64,000 bases of DNA. It comes from Propioniciclava tarda. Lineage in GTDB: Bacteria > Actinomycetota > Actinomycetes > Propionibacteriales > Propionibacteriaceae. The position numbers were made by a program, and so were the translations under genes. The stretch lies in contig NZ_FXTL01000013.1 in assembly GCF_900182665.1 (NCBI RefSeq), positions 1 through 64,000 of the forward strand. Direction: 5' to 3'. The stretch's first letter is position 1. Every line of letters starts with the position of its first letter. Positions 54,830 through 62,863 of this stretch are shown here, in pieces. The notes beneath the pieces were generated by a model. It had not been told where the DNA came from. It did no database searches and saw nothing but the letters and a program-made list of their open reading frames with translations.

Positions 54830-56506
54830 TCAGCCCAGCGCCGCGATGACGGCGGCGACGAGGCCGGAGGCGTCCTGGGTGGGCGCGACGGCGTCCACCC
54901 GCAGACCCAGGTCGGAAGCCGCCGCTGCGGTCGGCGATCCGAACGCCACGATCCGCGTCCGCTCGGGCGGTGGGCCGAGGAGGGTGCTCACCGCCTGGGC
55001 GATCGATCCGGAGGTGAGGGCCACGGCGTCGTAGAAGCCGCGCCTCCAGGCCTCGTGGAGGCCGGCCGGGGCGTCCGACAGCGTCTGGGTGGTGTAGGTC
55101 GGGATGGAGACGACCGTCCAGTCCTTGGCGCGCAGGGCCTTGGCGAGCGTCGGCTTGGCCAACGCGGAGCACGGCAGCAGGACGCGTCCTGGACCCGACG
55201 GGAAGATGGCCGCGAGCGACTCGGCCGTCATCGACCCGGTGGGACTCAGGGCGACCCGGACGCCGGCGTCCTCGAGGGCGCGACGCGTGGCCGAGCCGAC
55301 GGCGGCGACACCGGACCTGCCCAGCGCGGCCGGGTCGTAGCCCTGGTCGAGCAGCACCTGGACGGCGGTCGGCGACGTGAAGATCACCCAGTTCGCGTCC
55401 CGTGGGAGGCGCGGGAAGCGTTCGATCACGGTCTCCGTCAGCGGGACGCAGTCGACGTCGGCGCCAGCCGCGCGGAGGGCGTCCGCCAGTGCGCCGTCGG
55501 CGCGGGGTAGCAGGACGCGGCGTCCGATGAGGTCGGTCGACCCACTCGGCGACCACAGGGCCTGATCGTCGTGGAAGTCGGGCAGTTGGCTGGCCCGGGT
55601 CGCACCCAGCGGGGTCACCTCGGCCGCGCCTGACGACAGCAGGGACCGGGCGGCGCGGCGTCCGAGAGCCTCGGGATCGTCGTCCGGGGTGGCCTCGACG
55701 GTGCGGCCGGCGACCTTGGTGCCGTCGGCGCTGAGCACCTTGACCGCGAGGCCGACGCGTCCGCCACGACGCTCGCACAGGGCGCCGACCGGGGCGGCGC
55801 AGCCCGCGCCCAGCTCGGCCAGGACGGCCCGTTCGGCGGTGGCCGCGAAGCGGGTGTCGGGGTCGTCCAGCGCGGCGAGGGCGGCCAGCACGTCCGCGGC
55901 GTCGGCCCGGCACTCGACGGCGAGCGCCCCTTGCGCCGGGGCGGGCAGCAGGGCGTGCAGGACGTCGGTCACGGCGTCCGAGAGTCCGAGCCGGGCGAGC
56001 CCGGCAGCCGCGAGAACGACGGCGTCCAGGTCGGCGTCCGGGCCCTGGGCGCGGGCCAGGCGGGTGCCGACGTTGCCGCGGATCTCGACCAGGACCAGGT
56101 CGGGCCGCAGGGCTCGGAGTTGGGCCGAGCGGCGCGGCGACCCCGTGCCAACGCGGGCCCCGCGGGGCAGGCGCGCCAGGGTGAGTCCGTCGCGGGCGCA
56201 GAGCACGTCGTGCCAGTCCTCACGGGTCGGCACCGCGCCGATGACGAGCCCGGTGACGGGGGCGGTCGGCAGGTCCTTGAACGAGTGGACGGCGATGTCG
56301 ACGGTGCCCGCGAGCAGTGCCTCGCGCAGGGCCGCGGCGAACACCCCGGTGCCGCCGGAGGTCACGAGCGAGCCAGTCGTCACGTCGCCCTCGGTCTTGA
56401 TGACGCGCAGCTCGACGTCATGGCCGAGCGCGCGTAGGGCGCCCGCGACCGTGCCCGACTGGATGGTGGCCAGCTGCGATCCGCGCGTCCCGAGAACGAT
56501 CTTCAC
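54830..56506 (-). CDS. hemCD: Fused porphobilinogen deaminase / uroporphyrinogen-III synthase
   Basis: The first about 300 of 558 residues are HemC, with dipyrromethane-attachment cysteine C236 (LGAGCAAPVGAL) and substrate-site VHSFKDLP and GTGSPRRSAQL. From about residue 325 (DLIGRRVLLPRADG) to the end is HemD (VIFTSPTAV, ALTSGSIAQAV, AFGSPTAAAASDLGL). The fusion performs two successive steps from porphobilinogen to uroporphyrinogen III. The GTG start at 56506 overlaps hemG by 4 bases. Confidence 0.95.
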   Translation of the reverse strand: MKIVLGTRGSQLATIQSGTVAGALRALGHDVELRVIKTEGDVTTGSLVTSGGTGVFAAALREALLAGTVDIAVHSFKDLPTAPVTGLVIGAVPTREDWHDVLCARDGLTLARLPRGARVGTGSPRRSAQLRALRPDLVLVEIRGNVGTRLARAQGPDADLDAVVLAAAGLARLGLSDAVTDVLHALLPAPAQGALAVECRADAADVLAALAALDDPDTRFAATAERAVLAELGAGCAAPVGALCERRGGRVGLAVKVLSADGTKVAGRTVEATPDDDPEALGRRAARSLLSSGAAEVTPLGATRASQLPDFHDDQALWSPSGSTDLIGRRVLLPRADGALADALRAAGADVDCVPLTETVIERFPRLPRDANWVIFTSPTAVQVLLDQGYDPAALGRSGVAAVGSATRRALEDAGVRVALSPTGSMTAESLAAIFPSGPGRVLLPCSALAKPTLAKALRAKDWTVVSIPTYTTQTLSDAPAGLHEAWRRGFYDAVALTSGSIAQAVSTLLGPPPERTRIVAFGSPTAAAASDLGLRVDAVAPTQDASGLVAAVIAALG

Positions 56507-57942
56507 GGGGCCACCGTAGCCAGTTTCGCGCCGACCGCCGCCGCGTGCGGGAGGACCGCGGCCAGCCCCGTCCCCGCGCACCAGGCGCCGGTGATGCCGA
56601 GTCCGGGCAGGCCGGACGCGTCGGCGTCCAACTGGGCGACGCGCGCCCGATGGGCGAGCGTCTGCGGGGGCAGCGAGTTGGGGAAGCGGACGGTGTGAGC
56701 CCCGCGCACGTGTTCGACGCCGACGTGGACGCCGAGCAGCGTCGAGACGTCGGCGAGGGTCTCGCCGAGCGGCGGCTCGACGGTCGGCGTCCCGGCGCGG
56801 CCGTAGGAGACGCGCAGCACGTGGTGGCCGCCACGTTCGCGGACCCACGGCCACTTCACCGAGTAGTGGGTGAGGGCCTTGCACGCGACGCGCGGCTGGT
56901 CGCCCGGACGCGGCGGCGTGACCAACAGCCCAGACCCGCGCGGTGCGGCGTCCAGGGCGGGGCAGTCGAGCGCGAGATCGACGCTGAGCAGGTCAGCTCC
57001 GCGGGGGAGCGTCCAGTCGCCGATCGACAGTTCGGGGATGCGGCGGAGCAGGTCCAGGGCGGCGCGTCCGTCGAGGGCGATCACGAGGCGGGGGGTCCGC
57101 AGCGTGGTGGGCTGGCCGAGCGGCGTCCGGGGCAGGTGTGGCTCGCCCGGCGATGCGGCGTTGTCGATGGTGACCAGCCAGGACACCCCGTCGCGCCGGA
57201 CGTCGGTCACCATCATCTCGGGGTAGATCTCGCCGCCGCGCGCTTCGATGTCGGACGCCAGCGCCTGCGGCAGCCGGAACATGCCTCCCACAACGCTGGA
57301 CACCACCGCGCCGGCGGGCGCAGAGGCCCGGATAGCCCGCGCGGCGGCGGTCAGCGAGCCCTCGGCGGCGACCGTCGCGCGCAGTCCGGGGACGATGGTG
57401 TCGACGGCCAGCTCGGCCGGATCCGCGCTGTGGACGCCGCCGGCGATGGGCTCGACCAGAACGTCCAGGACCTCCCGGCCGAGGCGGGCGGTCACGAAGG
57501 AGGCGAGGTCGTCGGCGTCCGAGCCGATCTCGGAGCCCATCACGAGGTCCTCGCGCGCGCGGGCGAGGCCGGCGGGGGAGAGGGCGCGGACGACGTCCGG
57601 ATCGTCGAGCGAGGTCGGGATGCCCAGGACGCCGTGCGGGATCTCAAAGGCGTGGCCGCCGTCGGCGTGCGACCAGATCCAGGAGCGGCCGGACGGGTCC
57701 AGCACCTCGAGCCCCAGGTCGCGACAGAGCTGGGCGGCATAACGCGAGCGCTTGGCGAACGACTCCGCGCCGAGGTCGACAGCGACGCCGCCGAGGTCGT
57801 CGCCGAAGACGAGCCCGCCGACCCGATGCCGGGCCTCGATCACCAGCGGTTGGACGCCGGCCATCGCCAACTCCCGGGCCGCGTTCAGCCCCGCCAGACC
57901 GCCGCCGACGACGACGGCCGGTAGGTCGTCGACGTCGCTCAT
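56503..57942 (-). CDS. hemY: HemY-type porphyrinogen oxidase
   Basis: This 479-residue FAD oxidase has VVVGGGLAGLNAARELA near the start, a GG-doublet VGGLVFGDDLGG and the C-terminal GLGITGAWCAGTGLAAVLPHA. In organisms with HemQ it oxidises coproporphyrinogen III to coproporphyrin III (CgoX activity) rather than protoporphyrinogen. It overlaps the unknown gene upstream and hemCD downstream by 4 bases each. Confidence 0.92.
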   Translation of the reverse strand: MSDVDDLPAVVVGGGLAGLNAARELAMAGVQPLVIEARHRVGGLVFGDDLGGVAVDLGAESFAKRSRYAAQLCRDLGLEVLDPSGRSWIWSHADGGHAFEIPHGVLGIPTSLDDPDVVRALSPAGLARAREDLVMGSEIGSDADDLASFVTARLGREVLDVLVEPIAGGVHSADPAELAVDTIVPGLRATVAAEGSLTAAARAIRASAPAGAVVSSVVGGMFRLPQALASDIEARGGEIYPEMMVTDVRRDGVSWLVTIDNAASPGEPHLPRTPLGQPTTLRTPRLVIALDGRAALDLLRRIPELSIGDWTLPRGADLLSVDLALDCPALDAAPRGSGLLVTPPRPGDQPRVACKALTHYSVKWPWVRERGGHHVLRVSYGRAGTPTVEPPLGETLADVSTLLGVHVGVEHVRGAHTVRFPNSLPPQTLAHRARVAQLDADASGLPGLGITGAWCAGTGLAAVLPHAAAVGAKLATVAP

Positions 57943-58535
57943 CGGTCGCCCGTCGTCAGTCGGGCCGTCGCGAACAAGGCCGTCCGCCCATCAACTGACT
58001 GAACGTGAAGCGTGCCGCCGCCCTGGTCGGGCACCGCGAGAGCGAGCCCGCTGGAGAAGAAGCTGGCAGACCCCTCCGCGTTGGCGCCGGAGGCCATCAG
58101 GTCGCGGACGTGCGGAGGGATGTCGAACGGAGAGCCCGCCTGCTGGGGGAAGGGGTGTTGCTCAGGCGCGGGGCCGCGGCCCTCACGACGAAGCGCGCCG
58201 ATCAGGACGTCCGAGAGCCGCGTCGCGCCGCCGGGGTAGGTGGTCAAGTCCGTTGGCCACACGGCCCGCTGGCTGGTGTAGCGCGCGTGGCGCCGGTCGA
58301 CGTGAGCGGGCTCGGCAGGGGTCCAGGCGATGTCGTATTCGGCGGTCACTGCATCGGCCAGGCGGGCGACGAGGCCGTCGTACGCCTCGGCCTCGGAGAG
58401 CGTGATCGGTCCTCCGACACCACCGAACGGCGGCATGGCGTCCCGGAGACCTTTCAGGTCGCGGAAGAACCGGAACAGTCCGAACAGCCCTCGATACTCG
58501 CGCGACTGCCCGTCCCACGGGCCTGGACCACTCAT
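57939..58535 (-). CDS. Unknown protein translationally coupled between hemE and hemY
   Basis: This 198-residue protein without signal peptide or membrane helix starts MSGPGPWDGQSREYRGLFGL, has a helical N-terminal half, a Pro-rich middle (EQHPFPQQAGSPFDIPPH) and a strand-rich C-terminus (SSGLALAVPD, LHVQSVDGRTALFATARL). Its start overlaps the hemE stop and its stop overlaps the hemY start, each by 4 bases, so it is made in step with both enzymes. No family recognised; a pathway chaperone or regulator is possible. Confidence 0.7.
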   Translation of the reverse strand: MSGPGPWDGQSREYRGLFGLFRFFRDLKGLRDAMPPFGGVGGPITLSEAEAYDGLVARLADAVTAEYDIAWTPAEPAHVDRRHARYTSQRAVWPTDLTTYPGGATRLSDVLIGALRREGRGPAPEQHPFPQQAGSPFDIPPHVRDLMASGANAEGSASFFSSGLALAVPDQGGGTLHVQSVDGRTALFATARLTTGDR

Positions 58536-59566
58536 GCGGGCAGCGAGTGGATCAGCGCGACCAGGCGCGTCAGCACGTCCGGATCGGTCTCCGGCGGGAC
58601 GCCGTGGCCCAGGTTGACCACGTGGCCGGGCGCGCGGCGTCCACGCTCGACGACGTCACGGGTGGCCGCCTCCAGGGCGTCCCAGCCGGACGCGAGCAGC
58701 GCCGGGTCGATGTTGCCCTGCAGCGGCTTGCCCGGGACCAGCGAGGCGGCCTCGTCGAGAGGAGTCCGGTAGTCGACGCCGACGGCGTCCGCTCCCTTGG
58801 CCATCTCGGCCAGCAGGTGCCCGGTGCCCGTGCCGAAGTGCAGCCGCGGGGCGCCCTCGACCAGGGCCAATGCCTCGCGCGAGAACGGGGCCACGCGCGC
58901 GGCGTAGTCGGCCAGCGAGAGCGAGCCGCACCAGCTGTCGAACAGCTGCACCGCGGACGCCCCCGCCGCGACCTGGGCCGCCATGAACTCGCCGGAGATG
59001 CGGGCACACCAGGTCAGCAGCGCGTTCCACGACGCGGGGTCGGCGTGCATCATCGCGCGGGCGGCCAGGTGGTCGCGGCTCGGCCGCCCCTCGACGAGGT
59101 ACGCCGCCAGGGTGAACGGGGCGCCGGCGAAGCCGATCAGCGGCGTCCAGGACGCGTCACCCGAGGGCGTCTGGCTCAACTCGGCGACGACCAGCCGGAC
59201 GGCGTCCGTGATGGCCGAGACGTCGCCCAACTCGCGCGTGACGAGGGCGGCGACGTCGGACGCGGTGCGGACGGGGGCGTCCATCACGGGGCCGATCCCG
59301 GGCGCGATGTCGACGCCGACGCCGGCCAGCTTGAGCGGGACCATGATGTCGGAGAAGAAGATCGCGGCGTCCACGTTGTGGCGGCGGACGGGCTGCAGCG
59401 TGATCTCGGCGGCCAGCTCGGGACGCAGGCACGAGTCCAGCATGGCGACGCCGCGGCGCACCTCGCGGTACTCGGGCAGCGACCGTCCGGCCTGCCTCAT
59501 GAACCACACCGGCAGGGTGCGTGGGCGGGTGCCCGCGAGGGCCTGCAGCAGCGGTGGCGTCGTCAC
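58532..59566 (-). CDS. hemE: Uroporphyrinogen decarboxylase
   Basis: This 344-residue enzyme makes coproporphyrinogen III. It has VWFMRQAGRSLPEYR, FFSDIMVPLKLAGVGVDI, GFAGAPFTLAAYLVEG and HFGTGTG near the C-terminal part. GTG 59566 (VTTPPLLQALAG) is supported by a -10-like hexamer 7 bases upstream; GTG 59593 is the alternative. First gene of the minus-strand heme operon hemE-X-hemY-hemCD-kinase. Confidence 0.95.
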   Translation of the reverse strand: MTTPPLLQALAGTRPRTLPVWFMRQAGRSLPEYREVRRGVAMLDSCLRPELAAEITLQPVRRHNVDAAIFFSDIMVPLKLAGVGVDIAPGIGPVMDAPVRTASDVAALVTRELGDVSAITDAVRLVVAELSQTPSGDASWTPLIGFAGAPFTLAAYLVEGRPSRDHLAARAMMHADPASWNALLTWCARISGEFMAAQVAAGASAVQLFDSWCGSLSLADYAARVAPFSREALALVEGAPRLHFGTGTGHLLAEMAKGADAVGVDYRTPLDEAASLVPGKPLQGNIDPALLASGWDALEAATRDVVERGRRAPGHVVNLGHGVPPETDPDVLTRLVALIHSLPA

Positions 59567-59573
59567 GGATGCG

Positions 59574-59579
59574 ATTGTG
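59574..59579 (-). promoter_or_regulatory. -10-like hexamer of leaderless promoter (hemE)
   Basis: CACAAT on the minus strand, 7 bases before GTG 59566, within the 89-base divergent hemE/hemA gap. Confidence 0.35.
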
Positions 59580-59655
59580 CCGTAGATCGACACCCCGGAG
59601 GGTATGGTGCGGGGTCGTAGGCAGAAGGTCGGATTGCTCGCCTCCTGAGGATCTA

Positions 59656-61011
59656 TTGAATAGCGACACTGTGGCACTGCACCTCTTTTCGATCCACCAC
59701 GCTGACCATGGCCTCGCGGCCGTGGAGCGGGTGGCACCGGCGGTCCCCGGCCTGGCGAAGCGGCTAGTCTCGCCCGGGTCCGGCGTCCGCGGAGCCGTCG
59801 TGCTGTCCACCTGTAATCGTGTCGAGATCTACCTGGACGCCACCGAAACACCCCGCACGTTGGCGACACTGATTCGCGAAGAGCTGACGAGCCACCTGTT
59901 TCTCGGGCGCCATGATGAAATCCAGCTGCGGTCGCGGCATGCCACGGAGGTGCTCTGGCACCTGTTCGAGGTGGGCGCTGGGCTGGATTCGCTGGTCGTC
60001 GGCGAGCGCGAGATCGCGGGTCAGCTGAAGCGTGCACTGCAGGCCGCGCGACGCGAGGGGACGGCGTCCTGGCTGCTGTCCGACAGCATCGAACAGGCGC
60101 TTCGGACGTCCCGTCGCGTCGCCCATCTGACTCATCTGGCCGCCAACGGGCGTTCGGTGGTCTCGGTCGGGCTCGACCTGCTGCGCCGGGACTGGGCGAC
60201 CTCGCGCGTCCTGCTGCTGGGCACGGGTGCCTACGCCGGCGCGGTCGTCGCCGATCTGGCGAACAGGGGCTGCCGGGCCATCGCGGTGCACTCGTCTTCC
60301 GGACGCGCGGCGGCTTTCGCCGCCTCTCACGGAGTCGCGGCCGTGGACGGCTCCATCGCGGACGCCCTCGCCGCCGCCGACGTCGTGGTCACCTGCCGCG
60401 GCGTGGGGACGCCGATCCTGACCGTTGCCGGCGTCGAGGCCGCCATGGCCGGACGCCCCGGGCGCGGCCTGGACGTCGTCGACCTCGCGCTGGCGCGGGA
60501 CGCCGAGTCCGGCGTCGGGCTCGTGCCCGGCGTCCGACTGGTCGACTTGGCCGTGATCCAACGGCACGTGCCGAACGCGTCCGCCGACGAGGTGACGCAC
60601 GCCGAGCAGCTGGTCGCCGAGGGCGTCCACGACCTGCTCGCCAAGCTCAACGGACGCCAGCTCGATCCGGCGATCGTGGCCCTGCGCGACAACGTGACGT
60701 CGATGGTGGACGACGAAATCGGACGCCTCCCGCAGGGGCGTCCGGTGACCGGTGAAGAAGCCGCCCACGCCCTGCGCCGACTGGCCGCGCGGCTGATCCA
60801 CGAGCCGTCCGTGCGAGCCCGCAAGGCCGCCGAGCAGGGCCGCGGCGAGACCTACCTGGCCGCGTTGAGCGAGCTGTACGGCATCGAGCCGGACACGTCG
60901 GCGTCCTGGGGGTGCGTGGTTGACCCCGACACGCTCGACACCGAACGCTGCCCGATCGTGGGCTACGACCTCACGGATCTCGGCGAGATCCGCCGCCGGG
61001 AGGCGATGTGA
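59656..61011 (+). CDS. hemA: Glutamyl-tRNA reductase
   Basis: This 451-residue enzyme reduces glutamyl-tRNA to glutamate-1-semialdehyde. It has nucleophile C53 (VVLSTCNRVEIYL), EVGAGLDSLVVGEREIAGQLK, an NADPH fold VLLLGTGAYAGAVVADLA and a C-terminal dimerisation helix. A TTG start at 59656 is favoured by GAGGA 5 bases upstream; GTG 59671 is also possible. It overlaps hemH by 4 bases. Confidence 0.94.
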   Translation: MNSDTVALHLFSIHHADHGLAAVERVAPAVPGLAKRLVSPGSGVRGAVVLSTCNRVEIYLDATETPRTLATLIREELTSHLFLGRHDEIQLRSRHATEVLWHLFEVGAGLDSLVVGEREIAGQLKRALQAARREGTASWLLSDSIEQALRTSRRVAHLTHLAANGRSVVSVGLDLLRRDWATSRVLLLGTGAYAGAVVADLANRGCRAIAVHSSSGRAAAFAASHGVAAVDGSIADALAAADVVVTCRGVGTPILTVAGVEAAMAGRPGRGLDVVDLALARDAESGVGLVPGVRLVDLAVIQRHVPNASADEVTHAEQLVAEGVHDLLAKLNGRQLDPAIVALRDNVTSMVDDEIGRLPQGRPVTGEEAAHALRRLAARLIHEPSVRARKAAEQGRGETYLAALSELYGIEPDTSASWGCVVDPDTLDTERCPIVGYDLTDLGEIRRREAM

Positions 61012-62024
61012 CGTCGCTGGCGCCGTACGACGCCGTGCTGGTGGCCTCGTATGGGGGCCCCGATGGGCCGGACGCCGTCCTGCCGTTCCTGCGCAACGCG
61101 ACGGCCGGCCGCGGCATCCCGGACGCGCGACTCGCCGAGGTCGGCGCGCACTACGCACTCTTCGGTGGCGTGTCGCCGATCAACGACCGCAACGCTGAAC
61201 TGGTTGAGGCCCTCGCCGCCGAGCTGGCCGCCCGAGGCGTCCGGCTGCCGGTGGTGGTGGGCAATCGCAACTGGCGTCCGTACGTGGCGGACGCGCTGGT
61301 CGAGCTGGCTGACGGCGGCGCCAAGCGGGTGCTGGCGGTGTTCACGTCGGCCTACGGGTCGTCCTCGGGCTGCCGTCAGTACCGCGAGGACATCGAGCGT
61401 GCCCTCGCCGCCACCGGCCTGGACCTCGTCGTCGACACCGTCACGCCCTACGCCGAGTCGGCGGGCTTCCTGGCCGCCAACGCCGAGGCGCTCGGTGAGG
61501 CATGGGGGGCTGCCGGGGATGGCGTCCGGGTGCTGTTCGTGACGCACTCGATCCCGCTCGGCATGGACGCGGCGTCCGGGCCCGGACCCGAGGGACTGCG
61601 TTATGCGGCGACGCATCGCCGGGTGGCTGGCGAGGTGGCGAGACTGGCGGGCTTCGACGGGGACTGGGAGCTCGTCTTTTGCTCGCGGTCGGGTCCGCCG
61701 CAGGTGCCGTGGCTCGCGCCCGACGTCAACGACCGGATCCGCGAGTTGGCGGCTTCCGGCGTGACCGACGTCGTCGTCGCGCCCATCGGCTTCGTCAACG
61801 ACCACATGGAGGTCGTCTACGACCTCGACACCGAGGCGGCGGCGACGGCGTCCGAGGTCGGCGTGCGGCTCGTCCGGGCCGCGACGGCGGGCGTCCGGCC
61901 GGCCTTCGTCAGCGGCCTGGTGGACGCCCTCGCCGCCCGCGCAGCGCGGACGCGCGGGGAGGCGTCCGATCCCGAAGGGCGCTGCGGCGACGGCTGTTGC
62001 GGCACCGGACGCCCGCGCACGTAG
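61008..62024 (+). CDS. hemH: Ferrochelatase (coproporphyrin type) with Fe-S cysteines
   Basis: This 338-residue enzyme inserts iron into coproporphyrin III in HemQ-containing bacteria (CpfC). It has VASYGGPDGPDAVLPFLRN, GNRNWRPYVADAL, VLFVTHSIP with the catalytic His, and the end VVAPIGFVNDHMEVVYDLD. C122 (SSSGCRQYRED) and a C-terminal C-x3-CC tail (RCGDGCCGTG) look like the four ligands of the [2Fe-2S] cluster known in actinobacterial enzymes. GTG start coupled to hemA. Confidence 0.95.
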   Translation: MTSLAPYDAVLVASYGGPDGPDAVLPFLRNATAGRGIPDARLAEVGAHYALFGGVSPINDRNAELVEALAAELAARGVRLPVVVGNRNWRPYVADALVELADGGAKRVLAVFTSAYGSSSGCRQYREDIERALAATGLDLVVDTVTPYAESAGFLAANAEALGEAWGAAGDGVRVLFVTHSIPLGMDAASGPGPEGLRYAATHRRVAGEVARLAGFDGDWELVFCSRSGPPQVPWLAPDVNDRIRELAASGVTDVVVAPIGFVNDHMEVVYDLDTEAAATASEVGVRLVRAATAGVRPAFVSGLVDALAARAARTRGEASDPEGRCGDGCCGTGRPRT

Positions 62025-62107
62025 TCTCGGGGGCGGGCATCCCCGCCACCCGGCCCCTGAATCGACCAACGGACGCTTCGGCGTCCGAACCGATGCGAAA
62101 GGCTGAG

Positions 62108-62857
62108 ATGAACCACCCGCAAGCCAAGGTGCCCGGAGCTCCCTTCAGTGGCGATCCGCGCGACGTCTATGTCGCGCCCGAGGTCGTCAACACCGGCTCC
62201 CACTACGTGATGTACTCGGTGTTCAGCCTGGACGAGGCGCTGCCGACGGACGCCGACGAGCGGTCCTCTTGGGTCGCCGAGGTGGAGGCGGCGGTCGAGG
62301 CGTCCGGGGCGAGCGTCCGCGGCTGGTACGACGTCGCCGGCTTCCGGGCGGACGCCGACCTGATGGTCTGGCTGCTCGCCGACGACGCCCGGGTGCTGCA
62401 GGCCGCCTACCACGCGCTGCGCGCGACCCGGCTGGGCAGCGTGCTGGTGCCGGTGTGGTCGTGCATCGGGACGCATCGTCCGGCCGAGTTCAACTCGCTG
62501 CACACCCCGGGTTGCTTCTCGGGCATCGCGCCGCGGCCGTGGCTGACGGTCTACCCCTTCGTCCGCTCGTACGAGTGGTACTCGCTCGAGCCGGCCAAGC
62601 GCAGCCAGATGCTGCGCGACCACGGCCTGGCCGCGCGCGACTTCCCGGACGTGATCGGGTCGACCACCTCGGCGTTCGGGCTCGGCGACTACGAGTTCCT
62701 GCTGGCGTTCGAGGCCGACGAGCTGCAGCGGATCGTCGACACCCTGCGCGCCGCGCGAGCCGTCGAGGCCCGGCTGCACGTGCGGGAGGAGACGCCGTTC
62801 TACACGGGACCCCGGGTGACGCTCGGGGACTGGGCGGCGAAGCAGCCGCTGGCGTAG
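62108..62857 (+). CDS. hemQ: Coproheme decarboxylase (chlorite dismutase family)
   Basis: This 249-residue heme-dependent enzyme completes heme b by oxidative decarboxylation of coproheme. It has SHYVMYSVFSLDEA, the distal-side GTHRPAEFNSLHTPGCF, YPFVRSYEWYSLEPAKRSQMLRDHG with catalytic Tyr and proximal His, and the end FLLAFEADELQRIVDTLRAARA. AAAGG precedes ATG 62108; ATG 62093 is in frame. It follows hemH after 83 bases. Confidence 0.95.
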   Translation: MNHPQAKVPGAPFSGDPRDVYVAPEVVNTGSHYVMYSVFSLDEALPTDADERSSWVAEVEAAVEASGASVRGWYDVAGFRADADLMVWLLADDARVLQAAYHALRATRLGSVLVPVWSCIGTHRPAEFNSLHTPGCFSGIAPRPWLTVYPFVRSYEWYSLEPAKRSQMLRDHGLAARDFPDVIGSTTSAFGLGDYEFLLAFEADELQRIVDTLRAARAVEARLHVREETPFYTGPRVTLGDWAAKQPLA

Positions 62858-62863
62858 CTCTCG

